Origin: Hippophae tibetana | Taxonomy: Eukaryota; Streptophyta; Magnoliopsida; Rosales; Elaeagnaceae | DNA length: 64,000 bases | Reading direction: 5' to 3' | NCBI GenBank assembly: GCA_037013495.1 | Contig: CM072806.1 | Location: forward strand, 30,320,001 to 30,384,000 | In this document: positions 12,321 through 22,778 of the stretch, piece after piece | How positions within the stretch are numbered: the first letter of the stretch is position 1 | How the letters are laid out: each line of letters opens with the position of its first letter | Notes under the pieces: model-generated | What the model was told of the DNA's origin: nothing | Databases searched by the model: none | What the model saw: only the letters and a program-made list of their open reading frames with translations | Position numbers and translations under genes: made by a program

Positions 12321-12580
12321 GGTGAGAATTTGGCTTATGAGGTGATAGGTTCTTGAGCTTGGGGAGAGTCTGACTTACATGGCAGCACAGTCTTAAACTT
12401 GAGTTGGTGAGAGTCTGGCTTATGGGTGAACATGGTATTAAGCTTGAGCTAGTAAGTGTTTGTCATATGGGATTACATGGTCTTAAGATCAGGTTGGTGA
12501 GTATATCACATGAATTGACACAATCTTGAGCTATGGTTGGTGATAGTCTAACATATGGGCTTGGATTGGTTCAAGTCTAA
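12321..12580. repeat. Six-copy 40-45 bp minisatellite
   Basis: Units start at 12321, 12361, 12406, 12451, 12496 and 12539. Consensus words are GGTGAGAGTCTGGCTTATGG and a following TCTTGAGCTTGAGTT. It lies upstream of the Transposase_28-like ORF at 13361. Confidence 0.75.
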
Positions 12581-13360
12581 GGCATAGTCCTAACCAATTA
12601 GTTGCCTACCAAGTGAGGTACCCCTAATATATGGTACTAACTACTTTTGAATGATAACTGGTTAGATATATTTATTTTCCACACTCTCTAAGATGTTATC
12701 ATGTACTTTTAGCTCCTACTTATTTCCTTTATTTATATACACATATATTTTTTCATATATTTGGGTTAGTACAAAAGGAGGGGCCTTATTTTTCCATTCA
12801 CCTAAATCCAGACTTTCTTTCTTTAAGAGGAAACTAGTCCGTTTGAAGGAAAACCTATTCGCTTGAAGAAAATCATTCTGCCATATTCAACCTCATTCAG
12901 AGGATCTTAGCCGATCTGGGAGAAAATCCGACCCTTTGAAGAAAATAAATATGCCAATGTTATTTCTTTGAAGATTTCAGACAACTTGTAACTTCTTAAT
13001 CCAAAACTTTGGCATCATATTGTAAGCTTTTTCTTTCTATGATTGTGTTATGAGATGAATTTCATGATTTTTAGCCTAAAGTTCCCTAATTGGTTTTTGG
13101 GATATTTTAATTTCATAGGCCATAAAGTTGGGGAAACCAGAAACTGAAAAATAAACTTCACAGTTCAAGCACAGCTCGAAAATCACTTTAGGTGAGTAAC
13201 TCAATTTTTATTCCTCCATTTTATATAGGTCATTGCACAGGTCAAGCCTATGGTAAATTATAATGACATGTGGGCCACCTTCTCAAGTGATGAGTCTACC
13301 TCGATTGTGGGCCTTTGTATTCTGGTTTAGTATAGTTTACTTAATTTACTTGAGGGTGAT
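12581..13360. other. Non-coding region upstream of the Transposase_28-like ORF
   Basis: No frame or family motif seen. A CCACTTTCTTT/GAAGAAAA-rich block near 12820-12980 and a possible intron-like segment (GTGAGTAAC near 13192) hint at a 5' leader with an intron. Not certain. Confidence 0.3.
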
Positions 13361-14224
13361 GTGGGATGGAACAGGCTAACTTTCCAACAACTAGACATGA
13401 GGGAATTCATTAAAAACTTTACCATTATCGGCCTCCTCACACCAAATGTTATACTGTTGCTCAAGCTTCCCTTTATCCGAAGGAAAATCCAGCCAAAAAC
13501 CTTGAGAAAGCCACGAATTCCAACTAACCAGACAAAAGAAAATAATTTTCAATGTGCTTGTACACCCAACCAATTAATGTTTGAGGATGTTGAAAGAATT
13601 TGAGCAAAATATCTAACTTACAACTAAACTTGAATCCTCCTAATCAATGTGTTACTTTTCATGAAGAGGCCTTCGAGATCAGGTTGAGATTTTCCATAAC
13701 TCTCCTTGTGAGGATGTTTTTGTATTCTATGGGCTTGGCTCAAAGTTAGCTTAATCCAAACTCTTGGAGAATTTTTCTCTGCTTGTCCATAGTTAGTGCC
13801 AAATTGGGTATTGAACTTGGAATGCTTGAGATAAAAAAATATGTACATTATAAAGAAAAATATTATAGATGAAATACAAGTTTAAATTTCAACCCATTCT
13901 AATCACGATCAAATTTTGAAGTTTCCCGAGTCGATCATGGGGTTAAAAGATAAACTTTTTTTTGTCTTTGAGAATTTAGGTCTTGAAACTACATCCAAGG
14001 TGCTTCCAAACTAGTGGAAATTTGACACCACTCACTTGTTCTCTACACAAGGTTTTACTGCCATATGTTATGACATCATAAAAATTTGGGTAAATTTAGT
14101 TAATGAATTTAATAGCAAGAAGAAGCTTGTGCCCAAATACTCATATTTTCCTACCTACGAGCTTCTCACATTTAGGTTGAGCCCATTGAGTCAGGATGTT
14201 ATTTGTTCCTATATTAAGTATTTT
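13361..14224 (+). pseudogene. Transposase_28-like retroelement ORF, first part (split copy)
   Basis: An 80-residue open stretch at 13361-13603 ends NQLMFEDVERI. It is followed, after stops and frame changes, by a segment near 13660-13830 reading LRFSITLLVRMFLYSMGLAQ and then LNPNSWRIFL. That pattern (large hydrophobic strip, then L-x-PNSWR) is the hallmark of the plant 'putative gypsy-type transposon' domain. The sequence stops at the LTR inserted at 14225. The same gene appears to resume at 31856, where T-rich intron-like sequence ending TTTTGTAG precedes a reading frame. Degenerate; function beyond a gag-like role unknown. Confidence 0.4.
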
Positions 14225-14650
14225 TGATGTAGATAAGGGAAGATTAAATTAATTTTTTTGTAACAAAATAAAATGTTCTTGCACCTTGTGCACATGGTTA
14301 CATTTATGTGTATCACGTGCACATAGGTAACCGTTAGGCCATATTGGAGCCTTGCACACATGGATGTTGGTGTGTGGTGGTGCCTAGTACACATGGGTAG
14401 TAGTTGGGTTCATACGCTCATAGACTGCATGCGTGTGGGATGGTGTGGTTCCTTGTACCAATGGGTGATGGTTAGGTGCAGCGCCTATAAAACCCGTGTG
14501 TGACATCAGTTAAGGGACTCTTTTTTGCTTGCCAATTTTTGATCTCCATTCACAAATCTTGTTTTGTGAATTCTTGAGCTAAACCATTGAGTTTTTTCCT
14601 TTATTCAATCTAAATCCAATTTCTATTTTTGGTACTAATGGGCCGTATCA
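14225..14650 (+). repeat. Ty3/gypsy LTR 1 (initiator-Met family, 426 bp)
   Basis: Starts TGATGTAGATAA and ends GGGCCGTATCA. It carries a TATA box in GCGCCTATAAAACCC near 14480-14496 and many GCACACATGGGT-type words upstream of it. A closely related but interrupted copy is at 19136-19231 plus 24641-24989, and a 50-bp tail is at 31797-31855. Confidence 0.8.
14485..14495 (+). promoter_or_regulatory. LTR TATA box
   Basis: CCTATAAAAC in the middle of LTR 1; the second LTR copy has decayed to CCTTTAAATT near 24820. Confidence 0.5.
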
Positions 14651-14651
14651 G

Positions 14652-14670
14652 AATCGGTATCAAAGCAAGA
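14652..14670 (+). other. Primer binding site, initiator-Met tRNA type
   Basis: GGTATCAAAGCAAGAG follows the LTR by a few bases and resembles TGGTATCAGAGC, complementary to plant initiator tRNA-Met. The second copy at 24993 is more decayed. Confidence 0.6.
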
Positions 14671-14687
14671 GTTGTGCTGCGATTCAG

Positions 14688-15960
14688 ATGGCGACATCTT
14701 GCAACCAAGCCATTGGCGATGACATTGAAGATGCGAAGAGTCTGTGGACTGCGATGGATGGTCTTGAGAGAAAATTCAAACAGATTGAAGAAGTGTCGTG
14801 AGACCTTTAGCAATATTTCCAACATACCACTACTTAAATCCAAGCTCATTTGAGTGAAATTCAAAAACAATTGAAACCATGAGGAAAGGAAGTTCTTCAT
14901 AATGTTTCATCCACACCCTTTGAGCATTCGTCGCCCCCACCACCCAGACTCCACCATACACCTTCATTTCATTGAATCTATCCAAATTCTGATGACGATT
15001 TTGCAAAACAAAGACCAAATCCCAAAAACTTTGGGTTTGATGAGGGCACTTCATATGGGCTAGTAATAAATTCATCAATGAAAAGTATAATTCTACTACA
15101 TGACATTATGAGAAGTAGGATTACAGGCTCAATATTATTCTCTCTAACTTTGCTGGCCATTCTCATATAAAGGAATTCTTAGACATAATGGCTGGTATCG
15201 AGAAATTCTTTGATTACATTGGGATACCAGAGGAGAAGAAGGTTAAGCTAGTGGCTTACAAGCTTAAGAGTGGTACCTCTACTTGGTAGGAGCACATGAA
15301 GAATAAAAGGAGGTCGAGGGAAAGGCATCCATCAATTCTAGGGAAAGAATGAAGAAATTGATGGTGCAATAACTTCTACCATCTGAATATGAGTAGCACC
15401 TATACCAATAATATCATCAAGGCCAGCAAGGAATAAATAGTGTCAATAAGTACATTGAAGAACTCGTGAGGCTTGGTTTGTAGATGAGAACCAAAAAGGG
15501 TGGCTAGGTATATGTAAGGTATAAATTCCCCTATCAGAGAGATAATAGAACTGAGCCAAACCCTTTAGACTATCAACCAAGCTAACAATATGTCTATGAA
15601 GATGAAAAAATAGTTATCTAGACCCTAAAAATCCATGCCATTTGGGTTTAATTTGAGTGACCCTTTCACCAGTATAAAAATTGGTGGTTTCATATCTAAA
15701 CTCACCATACTAGCCACAATAAAAATAGCTCCAACCCTAAAAACTTTCATCCCTAAATAGGAAACCAACAACCAAAATAACACACCATCTAGACTAAATC
15801 CCTAAGTGAAACCACCATCTATCAAGTGTTTTAGGTGTTATCAGTAGGGGCATAGATAGAACGAATGCTCATAGAGGCATGAAGCTAAAGTGGTCAGTGA
15901 ATTTATGAATTATGATGATGAATTTGATCCATTATCTCTAGATGATTTGGATGGAGCAAA
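14688..15960 (+). pseudogene. Ty3/gypsy gag pseudogene, copy 1
   Basis: Opens with an ATG at 14688 followed by IGDDIEDAKSLWTAMDGLE. The capsid region near 15170-15540 contains IEKFFDYIGIPEEKKVKLVAYKL and the usual W-containing strip, then a spacer. A CCHC zinc knuckle lies at about 15820-15872 (CFRCYQ.GHR.NEC, with stops at two linker positions). Frameshifts and stops break the frame repeatedly. This domain would package element RNA in virus-like particles. It directly follows LTR 1 and its primer site and leads into protease at about 16060. Confidence 0.75.
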
Positions 15961-16059
15961 GCCCACTGAAGAAGATGAAGGTGACAATGTTATAAATTGC
16001 AAAGTGCATAAGGTGTTACTCTCTCCAAAATAGCAAGCACCATCTCAAATATAGACCAT

Positions 16060-17760
16060 TTTTAGAATAAGGTGCACAGTTCAAAAGAAGGTTTGTGATG
16101 TCATTTTTGAGAATGGTAGCACACAAAATATTATCTCACAAGTCCTGGTAGGGTCCTTAGGATTGATCACTAGGCTCTACCCTCATCCCTAAAAAATAGG
16201 GTGGATTAAAAAATGGAATAAGGTTAAAGTCCAAAAGGATTGTAGAGTGCCATTTTTCATTGGAAAATTCTACATGGATGAAGTGCATTATAATGTCATT
16301 GAAATAGATGCTTGTAAAATCCTTTTGGAGAGGCCTTGGCAATATGATGTAAATTACATCCATAAATGCAGGCCAAACATCATTATCTTCACTTGGAAGG
16401 GTAGCAAGATTGCTCTACTCCCTACAAAAGAGACCCCCTCAAACCCTGATAAGCATGTATCCAAACTAAAAATGCTTCTTAGCTGCAACCTCAACAACTT
16501 TGACAATGAACCCAAAAAAGCTATGGTGGTAATAGCCTTAGTAAATAAAGAACATGAAACTATCTCTCACACTATCCTTGATGCTATCAAAGAACTGTTA
16601 TCTTAGTACAAAAATCTCACACTAATTGGCCTACCAAACACATTACCTCTACTAAGAGACATCCAACAACAAACAAACTTCATACCTGATAACAACTTAA
16701 CTAACTATAGAATAAAAAATAAAGACCATGAACTCCTATAGGAAATATTGGAAGATCTCTTGGATAAGCACCTAATCCAAGAGAGCAAGAGTCTATGTAT
16801 TGTGTCTGCACTGCTTGTTCCCAAGAAGGATGAAACAATAAGGATGTGTGCTAATAGTAGGGATATTAACAAGACAACTATCAAGTACATAGTCCTTATT
16901 CCCAGGATGGAAGACATGATTGAAAACAAACAAGGATCCAATGTATTTTTTAAGCTTGATCTTCGTAATGGGTACCATCTAATTCAAATCAGGAAGGGAG
17001 ATGAATGTATGATGGCTTTTAAGACAAAATAAGGCCTATATGAATGGTTTGCCATGCCATTTGGCTTGTGTAATGCTCCCAACACCTCCAAGAGATTGAT
17101 GCACCACGTTTTGAAGCCTTTCAAACATACTAGTCTATAGCCAAAGCCTTGTAGTCCATCTGGAACATTTGCAACCTGTCCTAAAGACATAAAGAAAAAA
17201 AACTCTTTCTCAACTTCTAGAAGTGAAGGTTTATGAATACCATACTCATTTTGTTAGGGTAAATTATCAACTCCGAGGGCATCTCAGTGGACACAAAAAA
17301 GATTGATGCTATTCAATCTTGGCGTACCACTCGATCAATACATAAAAAGAGTTTTCATAGCCTAGAAATATTCTACAAGAGGGTTGTAAAGGATTTTAGT
17401 TCTTTTATAGAACCCATAATAAACTAACTTAAGAAAGGGCAAGGTAAGGAATACGAGAACAATTTTGCACTCATCAAAGAGAATTTGTGCACAACCTCAT
17501 ATCTATCTTTGCTAGATTTTGACAAGGTACTCAAAGTTGAAACAGATGCATCCACGGTGGGTATTGGAGCTATGTTATCTCATGGTGGAAAACCTATTGA
17601 ATTTTTTAGAAAAACACTAAGTTAAGCATACCAGAAATGGTCTATTTATGATCGAGAGTTCTATTTCTTCATCCAAGCTTTCAAACACTAGGAGTATATC
17701 TCATTTTGAAAGCATTCATCTTTCGTAGTGATCCCTCGGTACTTAGATGCATTAACTCAC
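16060..17760 (+). pseudogene. Ty3/gypsy protease-RT-RNase H pseudogene, copy 1
   Basis: Protease: CDVIFENGST near 16100 stands where the active site DSG is expected, so the catalytic Asp is lost. It is followed by an open stretch at 16247-16606 with LLERPWQYDV. RT: open at 16748-17032 with LLDKHLIQES, ALLVPKKDETIRMCANSRDIN, IPRMEDMIE and FFKLDLRNGYH, then [11 protein letters not shown]. The YFDD catalytic box is missing, because the sequence jumps from KPF (about 17120) to the region after the box. RNase H: ETDAS and PIEFF words at about 17530-17620. Several stops; not functional. Confidence 0.8.
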
Positions 17761-17779
17761 AAAAAGACATTTCTAGAGC

Positions 17780-19101
17780 ACAATAAAGATGGATCATCTA
17801 TGTACATATATTCATTTTATGTGTTTAAAACACTTACCAAGAGCCACACTTTGCTCACTACCCTTCAAGCTGGAATTACAAGTTTTGACACCCTCCCTTA
17901 GCTATATGCCACAGATGAAGATTTTGCCACTATATGCGCTCAATAAACTAATTATGATATTGGACATGGTTTCCACTAGCAATAAGGGTACCTTTTCAAA
18001 GATAATCGACTTTATATCCACAAAACTAGCTTGAAGGACAATCCAAAGTAGGAACTCTATGCTTGGGGACTCAGTGGACACGCTGATAGAGATGAGACCC
18101 GACTTCTGGCCAAAGAAAGCTACTACTGGCCTCACTTACAATGGAATGTTACCATATTTCTAAAAAAATACTCTATCTGTCAAAGATATAAATGGGGTAG
18201 CTATAACATTGGTCTCCACTCTCTCCTGCCAATTCTTGCCACAATTTTGCAAGATATTAGTATAGATTTTATTCTTGGGCTACCGGTTATTAAGAGAAGT
18301 GTAGATTCCATCCTTGTGGTAGTGGATATGTTTTCTAAAATGTCCCACCTAATTCCATGCAAAAAATCCATAATGCCATCAACATAGTAACTATTTTCTT
18401 TTGTGAAATTGTCAAGCACCATGGTATTCCTAAAACCATCACTTTTGATCATAACGTGAAATTCATGAGCCATTTTGGAAAGCGCTATGGAGAAGGGTTG
18501 ATACTGCATTGAACTTTAGTAGTGCTTATCACCCATAGACTGATGGGAAAATCAAAGTTCTCAACTGAACCATAGGTAACATGTTAAGGTGTTTGACTCA
18601 TGAGAGGCCTCTGAGATATATACCTTCCACAAATCAAGTTTTCTCTAAATAGTGTCATAAACTAAAACACCAACCATTCACCCTTCTCGGTTGTCTACAC
18701 CAAAGTTCCCAACTTTAGTATCGAATTACAAGAAATACCTAACCTAAAGAGTAAAATTGCAGACGTGTGGGCTACTGATTATGTTCAGTTCCACCAAGAA
18801 ATTAATTAACACATTGAAAAGATGAATGTGCAATACAAAATGCATGTTGATTAGCATCACAAGTTTGTAAAATTCTCGGTTAGGGAACTAGTTGTCGTGC
18901 ACCTCAACAAGAACCAATTATCACAAGGCACTTGCCCCAAACTTCACCTCAAGAACTATGACCGTTTCCAATTTTGTTAAGAAAATGAAGAACAATGCTT
19001 ATGTCATAAATCTCCTTGATGACTGGTCCATTTCAGGCACATTCAACATGGTTGATCTTCGTAAGTACTATCGCACTGATGTAGCTGATGTAATCAATTA
19101 A
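17780..19101 (+). pseudogene. Ty3/gypsy integrase pseudogene, copy 1
   Basis: Linker words GYLFKDNRLYI lie near 17985-18020. A decayed zinc-binding segment (GLSGHADRDET, then C-x2-C near 18175) follows. The catalytic core shows ISIDFILGLP and VVDMFSKMSHLIPC (18255-18360) and then YHP.TDGKI near 18530. The C-terminal part is open at 18892-19101 with NAYVINLLDDWSISGTFNMVDL. I see no chromodomain. Purines GAGAAGAAGG at about 19121-19131 act as the polypurine tract before LTR 2. Confidence 0.75.
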
Positions 19102-19135
19102 ATTTGAGATTTAATACTATTGAGAAGAAGGATTA

Positions 19136-19231
19136 TGATGTAGATAACAGAGGATTAAATTGATTTCTTTTTGTTTTCTATAATAAATGGCTTTTGGCGC
19201 CTTACACACATAGCTATATTTATGTGTACCG
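19136..19231 (+). repeat. Ty3/gypsy LTR 2, left part (interrupted)
   Basis: Begins TGATGTAGATAA like LTR 1 and runs to TATGTGTACCG, where the palindromic element is inserted. Joining 19231 to 24646 restores continuity with LTR 1 at the same internal position. Confidence 0.8.
19227..19231. repeat. Target site duplication (TACCG), left
   Basis: TACCG directly precedes TGATGAGTAC and recurs at 24641-24645 directly after the right end of the palindromic insertion. Confidence 0.75.
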
Positions 19232-20977
19232 TGATGAGTACTCAAAAAGCACTAAAATTACCATGATTTTATGCACATTAATTGATTAAAAATATATATA
19301 TTTATATAAATCTCTTTTTGGAATCACGGATATTTTTATTGTTTTTCAGGTATTTTCACTTAAAAACGTAACTTAAAGACTCAAAGAGGAATACTGGAGG
19401 CAATACACCACAAATATATTAATAAAATAAATGAGGAAAAGCCAACAAATATGGAAAAATTGGACAAAATGGGTCAAAAAGGAGGAAATTGTGCACGTAG
19501 CCGCCCAATCGCGCCGAGAAAACGCGCGCAACATGCCTATTCTGCGCGCGTCTCTACCCATCTACGCACGCATGTGCCCATCTGCGCCCCATTTGTGCGC
19601 GTTGCCGCGCCCACACCAGTATGATGTCATCATTCACTACTCTCGTTTTCTCCATTTTTAATCATTTTTTCACCCACTTTTGCTTCCCATCCTCACCTAT
19701 AAATACCCTCATTCTCTTCATAACTAAACACATCTCAAAACACATCTTCTTTTCTCTTTCTTTCTCTCCTTTCTTAATTTTTTTAGTTTTTTCTTAGTTT
19801 TTAGTTTTTCCTTAGTTAGTTCTTAGTTTTAGAGTTCTTCTCTTTTTGAGAAGAACTAGTTATGTTTTTGTAATTTATTTACTTTTTGATTCAATAAATG
19901 GGAGTGCAAATTCCGTTTGGAGGTTTTCCAACAACGAGAATAGCATCAAAGTATTATAAGGATTTTATTTTCTTTACAGTTACTTTTTTATGCTTTATTC
20001 TTACATGTTATATTTAATTTGTCTTTGATTAAATTTAACTTTGTTGGCTGTTTGTAAACATGATATAATAATAACGTTGTTATGCTTGTGAAATATTAAA
20101 TAGGTAAAAATCTCTAAAATGAATTGATTTTATTTTTATTCAAGATTTTATATTAAGAATGTTAGAGAGAAATATATTATTTTTCATTACAAGCTTAAAT
20201 CTAAAAATTAGATTTTAAGGTTTAGTTATCCAGTCTAATTTAGAGTAGTGCTATTTTATTTGTTGGTACAATCGCCCGATAGTTAGAGTGAAGCTCTATT
20301 TCAAAAGTTTTTATAAAAATTATTATCTGAAAATGTATTGACAATATATTTTCAGTAGTGGTTTTAAAACTTGAAAGTTAGTACTCGGATAACTAAATTC
20401 TTAGGTTTAATTCGAACACCTTGAATAAAGTTTAAACTATCTAACCCCACCAAATGTGGCATTTAAATGGTTCATTTTCAATCTCTTAGAAAAATAAATT
20501 AATTTAATTAACCAAATTAGTTATCAACCCCAACCCATAGGTGTTAATTGATTTGTTTAGTTAACAAAGAATATCTAACCCCACCAAAGGTGGTATTCAT
20601 AGAGAATCAATAAATATCAATTCATATCTTTAATAACCTAAATAATATGAGCAAGCATAATTAACTTAGTTATTATATCCATAAATACTCTACTATTATA
20701 AATGATAAAATTTGCATAAATGTTTATTGAATCTATGTTTATTTTTATGTGAGTAGATTAAAAACACAAAACTCAAAATATCGTGACAAGATGTTTAGGA
20801 TTTAATTTCGTTTTTAAAAGTTTGAATAATAAATTAAAAACCACATACATTCCTTCCTTAGATCGACGTTGGGAGTATACTTATCATTTTCTATGAAATG
20901 ATCCGTGCACTTGTGAGAGATTTATAAATATAAAACCAAAGTATTGGTAGGATCAGCGATTCCGGTTCTGCTCATCA
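19232..20977 (+). repeat. Left LTR arm of the palindromic element (1.75 kb)
   Basis: TGATGAGTACTC...CTGCTCATCA. It contains a GC-rich island with GCGCGC and ATCTGCGC words (19495-19618), a TATA box CTATAAATA at 19698-19706 and a CT-rich leader after it. The U5 part includes the words ATGATATAATAATAACGTTG and TTAGATCGACG, shared with the Athila-like LTRs at 56755 and 60644. Confidence 0.85.
19698..19706 (+). promoter_or_regulatory. TATA box of left arm LTR
   Basis: CTATAAATA, followed within about 40 bp by a CT-rich stretch as expected for transcript start. The right-arm counterpart is at 24058-24066. Confidence 0.55.
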
Positions 20978-20980
20978 AGT

Positions 20981-21001
20981 TTTTCGCACCGTTACCAGGG
21001 A
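20981..21001 (+). other. Primer binding site of left arm (tRNA-Asp type)
   Basis: TTTTCGCACCGTTACCAGGGA after the LTR end resembles TGGCGCCGTTGCCGGGGA, with a few substitutions. Confidence 0.6.
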
Positions 21002-22165
21002 AGGAATAACATTTTTAAATTATTTTATCAAAATTTTAAAAAGCTTTTTGTGATGTAAATAATTGTGATTTTTTTTGGGTTAAAAACAAAAAAAATTAAA
21101 AAATATTATAATAATAATTATAGCGTTAATAGTAAAATCATTTTGTAATTTGAAAACCCACGAGCATGCCCCTAGATTTAAGTATAGGGACTTGCTTGTG
21201 GGTTTTAGATAACTCATATTTAGGTGCAAATCAAATAATTAAGGCATCAAAACACAATTGTACCTTGATCAAACAAATCAACTAATTCCTTAGATTGTAA
21301 TTAAAATCTTAAAATTTTGGAGATAGTTTTAGAATTTTTTTATTTTTTAATTTTTTAATTTTTTTAAGTTAAAATAACATAATCAGTATTAACCAAAAGT
21401 GCTCCTAGGAAAAAATGATGGTAGAAAGACTCCTTAAAAACCATCCTCCTAGTGGCAGAAAGTCTTCCAAGAACAAGTCTCCTAGATAGAATTTCCTTAT
21501 ATCTTTACTTTATATGCTATTAAAATAAAGTTAACTTAAATAAAAATTTAAGTTAATTAAGTTAATAAAAATTTAGGTTATTTAAGTTAATAAAAATCTA
21601 AGTTAATTAAGTTAGTAAAAAAAAACTAAGTTAATTAAGTTAAACAAAAATTTAATTAGTAAAAACCTAAGTTAATTAAGTTAAACGAAAATTAAGATAA
21701 AAAATAATTAAAGGTAAAAAATGAAACCAAAATAAAGAAAAAAAAATAAAATAAAATTGATAAAGGTAAAAATAATAATAATAAATACAAATAAAAATAA
21801 AAATAAAAATAAAACGAAAAAATTAAAATTGAAAATTAAAATTTTTTTTATTTTTTTATTAAAAAAATTAAAATTAAGATTTGAAATAAATAAATAAATA
21901 AATAACAAATAAAATAAACTTAAAATTAAATGAAAATTAAAAATTAATTTTTTTTTTAATTTTATTATTTTATTATTTATTTAAATAAAATAAAGTTTAA
22001 ATTTGTTTTTATTTATTTATTTTTTTAATTTTTTTATTTATTATTATTTTTATTTAAAATTTATTAAAGTTTTTTTTATTTCTTCTTATTTTGAATTTAT
22101 ATTTTCAAAATTATTTTACTATTCACACTATAAATATATATTTTTTATTATTTATTATGAAATTG

Positions 22166-22168
<3 letters not shown>

Positions 22169-22235
<67 letters not shown>

Positions 22236-22237
22236 TT
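22169..22237. repeat. AT and ATT microsatellites
   Basis: About 14-15 TA dinucleotides, then about 12 TTA trinucleotides, in the T-rich half of the palindrome centre. Confidence 0.9.
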
Positions 22238-22752
22238 ACTATTTATGAACGGTAAGTTTTTTTTACTTTAAATTTCAAATTTTAAAATTATTTTACGATT
22301 AACATTATAATTATAATTATTATTATAATTATTTTTAAGAAATTTGAAATTAGATTTTTTTAATATTTAAGTTTATTATTTTTATTTTGTTTTTTTTAAA
22401 TGAAAAATAAATTATTTTAATTTTTATTAAATTTTTGTTTTTTTACTATTAATGAACGGTAAGTTTTGTTTTATTTTTTTTAATTTTAAATTTGATATTT
22501 TTAAATTAAAAAAATTTATTTTGATTTTTATTTATTTATTTATTTCAAATTGTAAAATTGTTTTACTATTAATGCTATAATTATTATTATAATTTTGTTT
22601 TTTTTAATTTGAAAATTTTTAATTTTTTTTATTTCTTATGAGATTTGAAATTTGAATTTTTTTTTTTGTTTTTAACTCAAAAAAAAATCACAATTATTTA
22701 CATCACAAAAAGTTTTTTAAAATTTTGATAAAATAATTTAAAAACACTATTC

Positions 22753-22774
22753 TTTCCCCGACAACGGCACCAAA
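22753..22774 (-). other. Primer binding site of right arm (tRNA-Asp type)
   Basis: On the minus strand TTTTGGTGCCGTTGTCGGGG follows the right LTR end and matches TGGCGCCGTTGCCGGGGA at most positions. It is better kept than the left one. Confidence 0.7.
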
Positions 22775-22778
22775 AACT

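Larger units (their letters stand above)
20978..22778. other. AT-rich centre of the palindromic element
   Basis: The first ~170 bp and the last ~240 bp are inverted copies of each other (leader sequence). Between them, 21160-21500 is unique, with no long frame. 21528-21690 is a short tandem repeat built on AAGTTAATTAAGTTAA. Then A-rich sequence (to about 21950) switches to T-rich sequence (to about 22740), as in a folded-back palindrome. The apparent small frames here are composition artefacts. Confidence 0.6.

Noticed and set aside
22003..22248. Phe/Tyr/Leu-rich open frame
   Set aside because: Produced by T-rich low-complexity sequence and microsatellites in the palindrome centre; no domain, no codon structure.
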